Part shown: piece by piece, positions 1 to 7,549 of the stretch | Layout: each line of letters begins with the position of its first letter | Numbering within the stretch: position 1 is the first letter of the stretch | Source of the DNA: Lysobacterales bacterium 15-68-25 | GTDB lineage: Bacteria; Pseudomonadota; Gammaproteobacteria; Xanthomonadales; Rhodanobacteraceae | Direction: 5' to 3' | Length of the DNA stretch: 64,000 bases | NCBI GenBank assembly: GCA_002279065.1 | Contig: NCKB01000001.1 | Location: 310,001-374,000, forward strand | Notes under the pieces: model-generated | The model's input: only the letters and a program-made list of their open reading frames with translations | The model's database searches: none | Told to the model about the DNA's origin: nothing | Position numbers and translations under genes: made by a program

Positions 1-431
1 CCGCGATGGGCGAACGGTGCGCGCGCGCCCACGCTATGGATGCGGGCGATCAGCCGGCCCAGCCATTCCAGCTGGTCGCGCGATTCCAGCGAGGGCGCGC
101 GGCCGCCGTGGCGCGGTGACAGCGCGTAGCGGTAGCCGCCGTGGTGCAGCAGGCTGCGGCCGTCGAAGCGCAGCGGCGCGACCACCGGAACCTCCGCGTC
201 CGCCAACTCCTGCGCGAAGGCGTGCTCTTCCTCGATCGCCGCGTCGCTCCAGCGGCCGGGCCGGTAGAACTTGGCGATCACCGGCGCGGCATCCTCGATG
301 CCGACCTGCCACACGCGGTTCTCGTAGCTGTTCAGCGCCAGCAGGCGGCCGTCCGGCCACAGCCCGCAGGCGGCGACCGCATCCAGCACCAGGTCGGGGG
401 TGAGTTGCGCGTAGGGCGCTTCGTTCGGCAT
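1..431 (-). CDS. srkA: Stress response kinase A (SrkA/YihE-like), N-terminal part only
   Basis: SrkA (YihE) is a cytoplasmic Ser/Thr protein kinase with the aminoglycoside-phosphotransferase fold, linked to survival under envelope and oxidative stress. The gene runs off the left edge of the window; about 143 N-terminal residues are visible with no stop. The reading frame gives LNSYENRV at residues 34-41 and VIAKFYRP at 51-58 (candidate ATP-site lysine K54), followed by VPVVAPLRFDG at 81-91. These match E. coli SrkA closely. The catalytic loop lies outside the window. The ATG at 431 gives the family-typical N-terminus. It is 13 bp downstream of the thioesterase stop codon, so the two could be co-transcribed. 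Confidence 0.9.
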   Translation of the reverse strand, partial: MPNEAPYAQLTPDLVLDAVAACGLWPDGRLLALNSYENRVWQVGIEDAAPVIAKFYRPGRWSDAAIEEEHAFAQELADAEVPVVAPLRFDGRSLLHHGGYRYALSPRHGGRAPSLESRDQLEWLGRLIARIHSVGARAPFAHR

Positions 432-444
432 CGGGGCGGGCGGC

Positions 445-888
445 TCAGCCCTTGTTCCCGATCACGCGGGCCGGCACCACCGCCATGGTCAGCCGGGAGA
501 TGCACACCAGCGAGCCGTCCTCGTTCTCGATGCGGATCTCCCACACCTGGGTGGTGCGGCCGATGTGCAGCGGTCGCGCGGTGCCGGTGACGGCGCCGCT
601 GCGCACGCCGCGCACGTGGTTGGCGTTGATGTCCAGGCCCACGGTGAGTTCCTGCGTCGGGTCCAGCGTGAGCATGGCGGCGGTGGAACCCAGCGTCTCG
701 GCCAGCGCCACCGAGGCGCCGCCGTGCAGCAGACCGTAGGGCTGGTGGGTGCGCGCATCCACCGGCATGGTGCCGCGCAGGAAATCCTCGCCGCGCTCGG
801 TGATGCGGATGCCCAGCGCCTCCATCAGCGTGTTCTTCGACCAGGTGTTGATGGTGTCGACGCTGACGTCCTGCTTCCAGATGCTCAT
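445..888 (-). CDS. Hotdog-fold acyl-CoA thioesterase (YdiI/PaaI family)
   Basis: A 147-aa single hotdog-domain thioesterase of the YdiI/EntH/PaaI group, which hydrolyses acyl- or aryl-CoA thioesters in the cytosol. The central motif is THQPYGLLHGGASVALAE (about residues 46-63), with the GLLHGGAS signature and the catalytic glutamate region, followed by NANHVRGVRSG and LHIGRTTQVWE, all typical of YdiI. In E. coli YdiI acts on 1,4-dihydroxy-2-naphthoyl-CoA. This lineage normally uses ubiquinone, so I do not assign a menaquinone role. An upstream in-frame start exists, but the ATG at 888 gives the family N-terminus (MSIWKQ). It is divergent from the flavoprotein reductase gene. Confidence 0.88.
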   Translation of the reverse strand: MSIWKQDVSVDTINTWSKNTLMEALGIRITERGEDFLRGTMPVDARTHQPYGLLHGGASVALAETLGSTAAMLTLDPTQELTVGLDINANHVRGVRSGAVTGTARPLHIGRTTQVWEIRIENEDGSLVCISRLTMAVVPARVIGNKG

Positions 889-915
889 GCTTGATACCCG
901 TATGACGAACCCGCA

Positions 916-945
916 TTGTCGGTCGACACCCGTCGCGGCGACAAT
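916..945 (+). promoter_or_regulatory. Probable promoter of the reductase gene (leaderless)
   Basis: TTGTCG (916-921), an 18-bp spacer and GACAAT (940-945), with the GTG start at 953 only 7 nt downstream. No Shine-Dalgarno is visible. This favours a leaderless transcript and argues against the upstream ATG at 902, which would lie before the -35 box. Confidence 0.5.
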
Positions 946-952
946 CGCAGAA

Positions 953-2005
953 GTGTTCACCATCACCCTCCAGGCCACCGGCCACCGCTTCGCGGCGCAG
1001 CCGGGGGAAACCGTGCTCGAAGCGGCGCAGCGCGCCGGCATCGCGCTGCCGTATTCCTGCCGCTCCGGCGTGTGCGGCAGCTGCAAGGCGATTCTCATCG
1101 AGGGCCAGGTGGACTATCCGCGCCATCCGCCGCTGGCACTGGACGCCGGCGAGCGCGCGCACCGCGCCGTGCTGCTGTGCCAGGCGGTGGCGACCAGCGA
1201 CCTGCTGATCGCCGCGCGCGAAGTCACTTCGGTGGAGGACATCGCGCGCCGCGCGCTCGACGTGCGCATCGTCGACAAGCGCCGGCTTGCGCCGGAGGTG
1301 ATCGGCCTGCGGCTGGAACCGGCTCCCGGCGAGCGCCCGCTGCGCCACCTGGCCGGCCAGTACCTCGACGTGCTGCTGGAGGAGGGCAAGCGTCGCCCGT
1401 TCTCCATCGCAAACATGCCCGCGCCCGACGGCAGCCTGGAGCTGCACGTGCGGCACATCGCCGGCGGCGGTTTCACCTCGTGGGTCAGCGACCGGGCGCA
1501 GGTGGGCGACACGCTGCGCATCGAGGGCCCGCTGGGCACCTTCGTGCCGCGCGAGGATTCCGAGCGGCCGATGATCTTCATGGCCGGCGGCACCGGCTTC
1601 GCGCCGGTCAAGGCGGTGGTCGAGCACTTCCTCTCGCTGGGTACCCGCCGCGCCATCCGCGTCTACTGGGGCGCCCGCCAGCCGGGCGACCTCTACCTGC
1701 GCGACCTGGCCGAGCAGTGGCAGCGCGACGCGCACGACCTGGCCTTCGTCCCGGTGCTGTCCGAAGCCGGCGACGCCACCGCCCGTACCGGCCCGGTGCA
1801 CGAAGCCGTGCTCGCCGACCACCCGGACCTGTCCGCCCACGACCTCTACATGAGCGGCCCGCCCGCCATGATCGACAGCGCCCGCCACCGCTTCGTCGAC
1901 GCCGGCCTGCCGGAAGACCGGCTCTACTACGACTCGTTCGAATACGCGCCGGACGTGCTGGCGCAGATCTTGGCGGGAAGGGCCGGGATCAGGGCGCAGG
2001 GGTAG
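953..2005 (+). CDS. 2Fe-2S ferredoxin/FAD/NAD(P) oxidoreductase (CDP-6-deoxy-delta-3,4-glucoseen reductase-like)
   Basis: A 350-aa electron-transfer flavoprotein with an N-terminal plant-type [2Fe-2S] domain fused to a ferredoxin-NADP reductase module. Cluster ligands are C36, C41, C44 and C76 (SCRSGVCGSC, then LLC). The flavin motif RPFSIAN is followed by the nucleotide-binding FMAGGTGFAPVKA and the C-terminal YYDSFEYAP. The family includes AscD/RfbI-like reductases, phenol hydroxylase reductases and orphan relatives in Xanthomonadales, so the physiological partner is unknown. I chose GTG 953 because homology begins there and a promoter-like pair sits just upstream; ATG 902 would add 17 unsupported residues. 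Its 3' end is partly duplicated 580 bp downstream. Confidence 0.85.
   Translation: MFTITLQATGHRFAAQPGETVLEAAQRAGIALPYSCRSGVCGSCKAILIEGQVDYPRHPPLALDAGERAHRAVLLCQAVATSDLLIAAREVTSVEDIARRALDVRIVDKRRLAPEVIGLRLEPAPGERPLRHLAGQYLDVLLEEGKRRPFSIANMPAPDGSLELHVRHIAGGGFTSWVSDRAQVGDTLRIEGPLGTFVPREDSERPMIFMAGGTGFAPVKAVVEHFLSLGTRRAIRVYWGARQPGDLYLRDLAEQWQRDAHDLAFVPVLSEAGDATARTGPVHEAVLADHPDLSAHDLYMSGPPAMIDSARHRFVDAGLPEDRLYYDSFEYAPDVLAQILAGRAGIRAQG
1781..1880 (+). repeat. Direct repeat copy 1 (inside the reductase gene)
   Basis: These 100 bp near the 3' end of the reductase recur at 2361-2460 with only a few substitutions. This copy is in the intact reading frame. Confidence 0.95.
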
Positions 2006-2177
2006 CGTGAGCAATCATCAAGTGGCTTGGTTAATTGCCTCCGTCCCCTTATGTCGTCGACACGGGATTTCCATTTGAGCTATCGGGGCGACCCGACGGA
2101 TCGTCCCGACTCGACAGAAGGGATGAAGCGGAGTGCCATCATGTGCCATTGCAGATTCGAAAAGACGGAGTCTTCTC

Positions 2178-2312
2178 ATGAATCAGCTTGTTGAATCGAT
2201 TATCAACAGGGTCTATTCACTCATTGGCGCTCGCGGCACCTTTCGAAGGTATATTTTTGTGTTGATGGTCTTCTTCGCCATTATTTTCCTGGAGAAATAT
2301 CTCGGGCGCTAG
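2178..2312 (+). CDS. Possible 44-aa membrane peptide
   Basis: A short ORF encoding 44 residues beginning MNQLVESIINRVYSLIG. It has a hydrophobic segment (YIFVLMVFFAIIFL, about residues 25-38) flanked by positive charges, consistent with one transmembrane helix. A clear Shine-Dalgarno, GGAG at 2167-2170, lies 7 nt before the ATG, which is unusual support for so short an ORF. It sits in the AT-richer insert between the reductase and the RelA/SpoT-domain gene, which it faces convergently. I recognise no family. It could be a small membrane protein, a type I toxin-like peptide, or chance. Confidence 0.45.
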   Translation: MNQLVESIINRVYSLIGARGTFRRYIFVLMVFFAIIFLEKYLGR

Positions 2313-2360
2313 GAGCCGATCGCATTTCCGCTAATAGGGTGCGGAGGTAATTAAGCCCCC

Positions 2361-2460
2361 GCCCGCACCGGTCTGGTGCACGAAGCCGTGCTCGCCGACC
2401 ACCCCGATCTCTCCGCCCACGACCTCTACATGAGCGGCCCGCCCGCCATGATCGACAGCG
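2361..2460 (+). repeat. Direct repeat copy 2: detached fragment of the reductase gene
   Basis: A near-identical copy of 1781-1880 with about five mismatches, two of them in the run GGTCTGGTG versus GGCCCGGTG. It begins and ends abruptly, has no start codon or domain context, and cannot encode a functional protein. It looks like the scar of a duplication or of recombination with a related allele, and marks one edge of the insert. Confidence 0.95.
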
Positions 2461-2561
2461 GAATAGTTCGAGTGCTACCAGTCAGACGGATCTGAGCGCA
2501 TTTGATTTTCTGATGCCTAAGTTAACCAGCACCGCGAAGCGGCGTCGGATTGGACGAATTG

Positions 2562-3659
2562 CTAGGGTGCACGACGGTAGCGCCGAACGAAGTTTTCGAT
2601 GCTCTCCAGGAAGTGCTCGGTATCCAGGTAGTAATTTGGATAAGACTCCCGGAGGGATTTGAACGATTCGGCTCCTACCAAAACGGCTTGCGCGCCCGTG
2701 TAGTTGGCTAGGTCGGGGAAAAGCGGGATTTGCGGATTGTCCGGTGCGAGCGGGATTAACCGTTCGTAGCGCTCATACTCCCTATACGCTTCTTCAGCGT
2801 TGCGTTTGGGGAAATGCATGATCTGCAACTCCGGCTGCGCTGGCAGCAAAACAAGGAGGAAGTAACCGTCTTTCTTGAGGTTCTTGTCCTCGGTCGCGCG
2901 TAGCGCATCACGATAAGAGCTAAGCTTTTTTGAAACCTGAAGTTCCTTGTCCAATCGCGCAAGAGTTCTGGCGATGACCCCAAGGGATTGCGGGATAATC
3001 GTTGTGAATATGGGTTTCTCAATGTACTCCAGGGCTAGCGAGGCGCTTTGAAAATAGGACAGCCAAGCTTCTTCGCCCTCGCTTGACTTAAGTGCCTGCC
3101 CCAGAACTGCTCCGACCGTCTCCACCGCAGTTGCCCAAGCATGCTGGGTGAGTGTGCGGGCCTGTACCTCCAACAGAACATTGTCATACTGCGGATATTT
3201 CTTGCTCTTGTAGCGGAGGACAATGTGTAGGCTGCGGTAGCCAGACGGCTTTGGGGACCGGATGTAGTCTGCGATATGAACTACCTCATATTGTCCCTGG
3301 CGATTTAAATACGACGCTTTCAAGCGATAGACGGAGTCGATGGACGTGAATACCGCTCGGCAGCCGCCAATGTCTTGCATCTGTGAAAGCCGCATGCTCG
3401 GCTCTCGGGTAAGCTTAGAAAGGATAGATCGGGCGCGCTTTAGGCGCTGAACTACAAGCGCGTCGCCCTCAACTCTCCGCGCCTTCTGCTTAAGCACGAT
3501 GGTTGTGGAGTTGAGTGGAAACGTATGAAACGAGCGCCAGTCGTTGAGCACGGACAAGGCGCCTTCTACGACTTCGCCCTGTTGTGTCTCTGATACAAGC
3601 TCGCGGCCCGCGCGATCCACGCGACTCCGGCTGTACTTCTTTGTCGCGTGGAGAGTCAT
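2562..3659 (-). CDS. RelA/SpoT-domain protein (small alarmone synthetase or toxSAS-like)
   Basis: A 365-aa protein with a nucleotidyltransferase RelA_SpoT domain but no HD hydrolase, TGS or ACT domain. Synthetase motifs look intact: QRLKR (71-75), QDIGGCRAVF (95-104, metal-site D96), DYIRSPKPSGYRSLH (131-145, G-loop Y141) and EVQARTLTQHAWA (164-176, catalytic E164). About 170 C-terminal residues are not recognisable to me. Such proteins make (p)ppGpp or relatives, or as toxSAS enzymes modify other nucleotides or tRNA; which applies cannot be told here. GTTGGAG lies 7 nt upstream of the ATG. There is no adjacent co-directional antitoxin gene. Base composition is lower in GC than in neighbours and the gene sits beside a duplicated fragment, suggesting horizontal acquisition. 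Confidence 0.85.
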   Translation of the reverse strand: MTLHATKKYSRSRVDRAGRELVSETQQGEVVEGALSVLNDWRSFHTFPLNSTTIVLKQKARRVEGDALVVQRLKRARSILSKLTREPSMRLSQMQDIGGCRAVFTSIDSVYRLKASYLNRQGQYEVVHIADYIRSPKPSGYRSLHIVLRYKSKKYPQYDNVLLEVQARTLTQHAWATAVETVGAVLGQALKSSEGEEAWLSYFQSASLALEYIEKPIFTTIIPQSLGVIARTLARLDKELQVSKKLSSYRDALRATEDKNLKKDGYFLLVLLPAQPELQIMHFPKRNAEEAYREYERYERLIPLAPDNPQIPLFPDLANYTGAQAVLVGAESFKSLRESYPNYYLDTEHFLESIENFVRRYRRAP

Positions 3660-3983
3660 TTTTGCGCTCCAACACTAAGCAGATCCCAGATCGGGCATAT
3701 GCATGGATGGTCCGTCGCATCATCATGTGCCGTCAAGCCAGCAATATCCCGTGGTGTCAATCATCTGCGGCGTGGGCTGCAGCGAGTCCGCAGGTCTTCG
3801 GCGAGTGCATATCGCCCTTTTCGCGGCGATATCCGATATCTCCCGGATTCGGGGTAATAAACCTCATGGTCGGCACGAGCTGAGCGGTGCACAAAAAGAA
3901 ACCCGCCGTGGCCTTCGGCCTCGGCGGGTTTCCTGTTCCAACCGGACTTGCGCCGGGTTGGATGCTTCGTGGGGCTAGAGGGG
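3660..3983. other. Intergenic 324 bp, insert right edge
   Basis: Apart from the terminator at 3894-3931 I see no supported gene here. The AT-richer composition of the insert fades by about 3880, just before the rhodanese terminator. Confidence 0.6.
3894..3931 (-). terminator. Rho-independent terminator of the rhodanese gene
   Basis: AAACCCGCCG (3899-3908) pairs with CGGCGGGTTT (3922-3931), with an inner GGCC/GGCC stem. On the minus strand the stem is followed by TTTCTTTTTG. Confidence 0.85.
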
Positions 3984-4424
3984 TTACTTTCCCTTCACCA
4001 CCGGCAGCTGCGCCTGGTTCCACGCACCCATGCCGCCGCCGAGGTAGAAGACCTTCTGGAAGCCGGCCTTCACCAGGCGCTGGGCGGCGCCCTGGGCGGT
4101 CTGGCCGGAGCGGCAGATGACGACCACCGGCAGTTCCTTGGCCTTGGCCAGGTCCTTGCTCTCCGGGTCGAACTGGCTCATCAGCACGTGCTTCGCACCC
4201 GGGATGTGGCCCTTCTCGAAGCTGTCGCGCGGGGAGATGTCCACCAGCAGCGGGTTCTCGCGGTTCATCAGCAGGGTGAGGCCGGCCGGCGTCAGTTCCT
4301 TGAACTTGCGCAGCAGGGTCATCAGCTGGGTGACGATCAGCGCCAGCAGCAGGATGACGAACAGCGCCGACAGCGCGAGGTGATTGCCCAGGAAAGTGGG
4401 CAGCTTGTGCAGGAAATCGTTCAT
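3984..4424 (-). CDS. Membrane-anchored rhodanese-domain protein (YibN-like)
   Basis: A 146-aa protein with one N-terminal transmembrane helix (about residues 17-36) followed by a rhodanese domain. The active-site loop is ICRSGQTA with C104; the upstream VDISPRDSFEKGHIPGA is the usual CH2-type motif. Rhodanese folds carry persulfide sulfur for transfer; the substrate of the YibN group is not settled. The domain faces the cytoplasm if the helix is inserted N-out, which I infer from the positive charges after it. A -10-like TATAAT lies about 55 bp upstream on the minus strand. Confidence 0.88.
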   Translation of the reverse strand: MNDFLHKLPTFLGNHLALSALFVILLLALIVTQLMTLLRKFKELTPAGLTLLMNRENPLLVDISPRDSFEKGHIPGAKHVLMSQFDPESKDLAKAKELPVVVICRSGQTAQGAAQRLVKAGFQKVFYLGGGMGAWNQAQLPVVKGK

Positions 4425-4517
4425 CGGGACTCGGTTTGGCGCGACCGCTCGGGGTCGCCTGGGCGTGCGGAAGGGACCGCGATTATAGGGGCAAGTGCCG
4501 GGCCCGCCCCGGCGGCA

Positions 4518-4934
4518 TCACTCCGCGGGGGCGAAGTCGGGCAGCGGAGTGGTCAGCCACCAGCGCTTGGCCTGCGGGTCGTAGTGCCAGGTCTGGTTGT
4601 CGGTGATGGTGCGCTCGGCCTGGGTGTGGATGTTGACGATGCCGATGTGCACCACCTGCTTGACCTCGTTCTCGCCGGTGGCGACCGGGCCGGCGCCGTC
4701 GTCGTAGTCGCTGACGCGGTACTGGGTGAAGCGCGACAGCTCGATCGGGGTGAGCGGGTGCTCGTTGCGGATGGCTGGATCGAGGAACTGCTGGGCGTTG
4801 GCCGGATTGCCCCAGCGGACCGTGTTGGCGTACGCGTTGAGCGTGGCAGTCAGCGTCTGGTTGCGCTGGTCGGTGGCACAGCCGGCGACCAGCAGCAGGG
4901 CGGCGACGGCGGTGAGTCGGGCGATGCGGCGCAT
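4518..4934 (-). CDS. Small lipoprotein of unknown function
   Basis: A 138-aa protein with a lipoprotein signal (MRRIARLTAVAALLLVAGC); the lipobox LVAGC places the lipidated cysteine at about residue 19. The mature part is mixed alpha/beta, with QTLTATLNAYANTVRWGN near the start and KRWWLTTPLPDF at the end. This resembles conserved Xanthomonadales lipoproteins with an NTF2-like look, though I cannot name the family. I chose ATG 4934 because it starts the signal peptide; an earlier in-frame ATG would bury it. The protein is probably in the outer membrane, as no Asp follows the cysteine. Confidence 0.8.
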   Translation of the reverse strand: MRRIARLTAVAALLLVAGCATDQRNQTLTATLNAYANTVRWGNPANAQQFLDPAIRNEHPLTPIELSRFTQYRVSDYDDGAGPVATGENEVKQVVHIGIVNIHTQAERTITDNQTWHYDPQAKRWWLTTPLPDFAPAE

Positions 4935-5008
4935 GGCGCGTTCTCTTCGCGGAAAGGGCACCGGCCATTGTGCCGGATGGCGCCGCGCGGGCAAGCCCGC
5001 CCGCCGGC

Positions 5009-5494
5009 TCAGGAACTTGCGCGACGCTTGGCGACGAAGCGCGCGGCCAGCGTGGCGGCTGGCTTGCCGTCCTCGCCGGGCACGGCGCAGTTGACCTCGA
5101 TGCGGGCGCGGCCACGCGCGGCCAGGGTGGCGAAAAAGGTGGCCCAGTCCGACTCCGCCGCCAGCACCGCGTCGGCGCGGAAGTCGGTCCAGACCGGCGC
5201 GAGGTATCGCACGGTGGACTCGCTGACGAACACGTCGCAGTCCTCGCCGCGCTGGCGCAGCGCCAGTTCCACCAGCGCCCAGCCGGCCAGGGTCATCAGG
5301 CTGACCAGGCTGCCGCCGAAAGCGCAGCCTTTGTCGTTGACGTTGGGCGCCAGCGGCACGGCCAGGCTGAGGCGGTCCGGTGTATGGGCCTCCAGGCGCA
5401 GGTCCATCGCATGGGCCAGCGGGATCTCGTCGCGGATGAAGCGCACCAGCGCCTCGGCGGTGGCGGCGCGGGGATCGGTGGAAGCAGCGGACAT
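5009..5494 (-). CDS. YiiD-C-type thioesterase domain protein
   Basis: A 161-aa single-domain hotdog protein of the 'putative thioesterase, YiiD C-terminal' family. The core NVNDKGCAFGGSLVSLMTLAGWALVE segment (about residues 51-76) is the family signature, in which NxxGxxFGGS forms the helix that covers the acyl site. In E. coli the domain is fused to a GNAT acetyltransferase; here it stands alone, as is common in Xanthomonadales. Substrate unknown, probably an acyl-CoA. It is divergent from hemD; TACACT near 5550 on the minus strand could be its -10. Confidence 0.82.
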   Translation of the reverse strand: MSAASTDPRAATAEALVRFIRDEIPLAHAMDLRLEAHTPDRLSLAVPLAPNVNDKGCAFGGSLVSLMTLAGWALVELALRQRGEDCDVFVSESTVRYLAPVWTDFRADAVLAAESDWATFFATLAARGRARIEVNCAVPGEDGKPAATLAARFVAKRRASS

Positions 5495-5567
5495 CGGACT
5501 CTCGTCGTGCGGGGAAGAACGACCCGGCGCGCCGGGTGGGACAGACCAGTGTAGGCGCCCCGGCCGC

Positions 5568-5573
5568 TAGACT
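5568..5573 (+). promoter_or_regulatory. Possible -10 of the hemD-hemX-hemY operon
   Basis: TAGACT with a preceding CGC lies about 57 bp before the hemD ATG. No convincing -35 is visible. Confidence 0.35.
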
Positions 5574-5629
5574 GCGACCCAGCCGCGCGCCATGACCGGC
5601 GTCGCCCGACCGCGAGGAGTTTCCAGCCC

Positions 5630-6397
5630 ATGTCCCGATCGCCCGTCCCGTCGCTGCAGGGCCGCGTGGTGGTGATCACCCGCCCGGCCGGCACCGGCGC
5701 GGGGCTGGCGCGACGGGTGCGCGCGCTGGGCGGGCGGCCGTTGCTGCTGCCCGGCCTGTCGCTGCAGGCGGTCGACGACGAGGCCACCCGCGCAGCGCTG
5801 GCGCAGGCCCTGCGTGCGCCGGCGGTGATCTTCACCAGTCCGGCCGCCGTGCGCTTTGCGGCGGCGCTGGCGTCGATCCCCGCCGACTGCGCGGCGATCG
5901 GCGTGGGCCAGGGCACCGCACGCGCGCTGCGCCGGGCCGGCGTGATCGACCCGCAATCCCCGGCGCGGCAGGACAGCGAAGGCGTGCTGGCGCTGCCCCC
6001 GCTGCAGTCGCCGGCCGGCCAGGGCGTGGCGCTGGTCGGCGCGGCCGGCGGTCGCGGCCTGCTGCGCGACACGCTGCTGGCGCGCGGTGCGCGGCTGGAC
6101 GAGGTGCACGTCTACGCGCGTTGCGCGCCGCGGCTGGACCGTCGCCACGCCGAGGCCGTGCGCGCGCTGCCGGCCGATGCCCGGGTGCTGCTGTCCAGCG
6201 CCGAGGCGCTGGACCACCTCGCCCGGCGGTTGCCGCCGGAGGCGTGGGCGGCGCTGCGGCGCGCGGTGGCGGTGGTCAGCAGCGAACGGCTGGCCGGGGC
6301 CGCCCGCGCGGCCGGATTCGAGCGCATCGTGCGGGCCCGCTCGGCCGGCGGCGCGGACCTGCTGGCGGCCGCCGGCGTGGACTTCACGCCGCCTTGA
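5630..6397 (+). CDS. hemD: Uroporphyrinogen-III synthase
   Basis: HemD closes and inverts ring D of hydroxymethylbilane to give uroporphyrinogen III in haem and sirohaem synthesis. The 255-aa length and the two-lobed pattern fit; sequence identity in this family is low. Visible landmarks are VVVITRPAGTGAGLARRVRALGGRP at the N-terminus, AVIFTSPAAVRFA (about 65-77) and LLSSAEALDHLARRLP in the second lobe. GAGGAG lies 9 nt before the ATG. It is the first gene of hemD-hemX-hemY; hemC, often adjacent in other gammaproteobacteria, is not in the window. Confidence 0.88.
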   Translation: MSRSPVPSLQGRVVVITRPAGTGAGLARRVRALGGRPLLLPGLSLQAVDDEATRAALAQALRAPAVIFTSPAAVRFAAALASIPADCAAIGVGQGTARALRRAGVIDPQSPARQDSEGVLALPPLQSPAGQGVALVGAAGGRGLLRDTLLARGARLDEVHVYARCAPRLDRRHAEAVRALPADARVLLSSAEALDHLARRLPPEAWAALRRAVAVVSSERLAGAARAAGFERIVRARSAGGADLLAAAGVDFTPP

Positions 6398-6418
6398 TGC
6401 GGCCCCGCGCGCCGCCGC

Positions 6419-6427
6419 TGCTAGCAT
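6419..6427 (+). promoter_or_regulatory. Extended -10 before hemX
   Basis: TGC-TAGCAT ends 6 nt before the hemX ATG at 6434 with no Shine-Dalgarno between, consistent with an internal leaderless promoter. Confidence 0.4.
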
Positions 6428-6433
6428 GCGCGC

Positions 6434-7549
6434 ATGAACAATGACGCCACTCCGAACGAGACCGCCAAGGTCGCCCCCACCGTTTCGCGTCCCACCGCAC
6501 CTCGCCCCGCCGAGCCCAAAGGCAGCGGCGGCGTGCTGGCCGTGGCGCTGCTGCTGGCCCTGCTCGCCGTGGCCGGCGCCGGCTACGTCGGCTGGCAGCA
6601 ATGGCAGCAGTCGCGCGGCGACGCGGCGGCCGCAGGCACGCTGGCCCAGCTCGACACCCGCGTGGCCACGCTGGAAACCAGCCTGAAGGCGCTGGACGAC
6701 GATCGCCGCTCGCTCAGCGCGCGGCTGCGTGACGCCGACGACGTCAACCGCGGCCTGCGCGAGGAGGTGCTCGGCCAGAACGAGCGCCTGCGCAACCTCG
6801 AGGATGCGGTCGCCAAGCTGTCGGAAAAGAGCCTGTCCAGCCATGACGCGATGCTGCTGGACGAGACCGAATCGCTGCTGCGCATGGGCAAGGAACGCTA
6901 CGAGCTGTTCCACGACGCTGCGGGCGCCGCCACCGCATACGGCCTGGCCGACCAGGCGCTGTCCGGCGTGGACGACGCCGCCTTCTACGGCCTGCGCCAG
7001 AGCGTGGCCGCCGAACGCGAGGCGCTGGAGCGCGCCGCCGCCCGCCACGACGGCGCCGCGCTGGCGAAGCTGCAGCAGCTGCGCGGCACGATCGGCAACC
7101 TGCCGCTGCGCCCGCTGGATGCGCCCACCGCCACGTCCGGCACCGGCACCTGGGCGCGTATCGGGCAGGCGCTGTCCAGCGTGGTGCGGATCGGTCGCGA
7201 CAACGGCGCGCCGATGGCGGTGGCCGACGCGCGCCTCTCGCGCGAGCTGGTGGCGCTGGATCTGGCGCAGGCCGAGGCCGCGCTGCTCGCCCATGATGAG
7301 ACCGGTTACCGCGCCGCCCTGCAGCGCGCCGACGCCAGCCTGTCCAGCCAGTTCGACGGCACCGACGCGGCGGTGAAGACCGCGCGCGACACGCTGGCCG
7401 GCCTCGTCAAGGACGCCGCGCCGGGTACGCCGGTGCAGCTGGGCGAGGCGCTGACCGAGCTGCGCAACCTGCGCGCGGTGCATGCGCTCAAGCCGTCGAC
7501 GGCTGCCGCGCCGGCCGGGCAGCCCGCCGCGAAGGGGGCACGCCCGTGA
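6434..7549 (+). CDS. hemX: HemX-like inner-membrane protein of the haem operon
   Basis: A 371-aa protein with a proline/lysine-rich cytoplasmic N-terminus, one transmembrane helix (GVLAVALLLALLAVAGAGYVGW, about residues 35-56) and a long periplasmic part starting with a coiled coil (about 60-135). This is the HemX/DUF513 family, historically annotated as uroporphyrinogen-III C-methyltransferase. No methyltransferase motif is visible, so I infer a structural or scaffolding role. It lies between hemD and hemY and overlaps hemY by 4 nt. The start has no ribosome-binding site and directly follows a -10-like box. Confidence 0.87.
   Translation: MNNDATPNETAKVAPTVSRPTAPRPAEPKGSGGVLAVALLLALLAVAGAGYVGWQQWQQSRGDAAAAGTLAQLDTRVATLETSLKALDDDRRSLSARLRDADDVNRGLREEVLGQNERLRNLEDAVAKLSEKSLSSHDAMLLDETESLLRMGKERYELFHDAAGAATAYGLADQALSGVDDAAFYGLRQSVAAEREALERAAARHDGAALAKLQQLRGTIGNLPLRPLDAPTATSGTGTWARIGQALSSVVRIGRDNGAPMAVADARLSRELVALDLAQAEAALLAHDETGYRAALQRADASLSSQFDGTDAAVKTARDTLAGLVKDAAPGTPVQLGEALTELRNLRAVHALKPSTAAAPAGQPAAKGARP

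Larger units (their letters stand above)
2006..2561. other. Insert left part: gene-poor 556-bp stretch
   Basis: This stretch is visibly more AT-rich than its surroundings. It holds the 44-aa ORF and the decayed repeat copy at 2361-2460. Beyond these I see no other gene, RNA or convincing terminator. Confidence 0.6.

Noticed and set aside
902..952. ATG at 902 as the reductase start
   Set aside because: It would leave only 13 bp to the divergent gene and lies before a promoter-like pair; homology begins at GTG 953.
2361..2460. Duplicated 100 bp as an attachment site or transposon end
   Set aside because: No integrase or transposase, and the repeat lies inside coding sequence of an unrelated enzyme; a recombination scar is simpler.
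3757..4023. An 88-codon minus-strand frame between the rhodanese and synthetase genes
   Set aside because: It runs through the terminator hairpin and overlaps the rhodanese 3' end, with no domain and no ribosome-binding site.
6434..7549. HemX as an active uroporphyrinogen-III C-methyltransferase
   Set aside because: No SAM-binding methyltransferase motif is visible; the protein is a membrane-anchored coiled coil.
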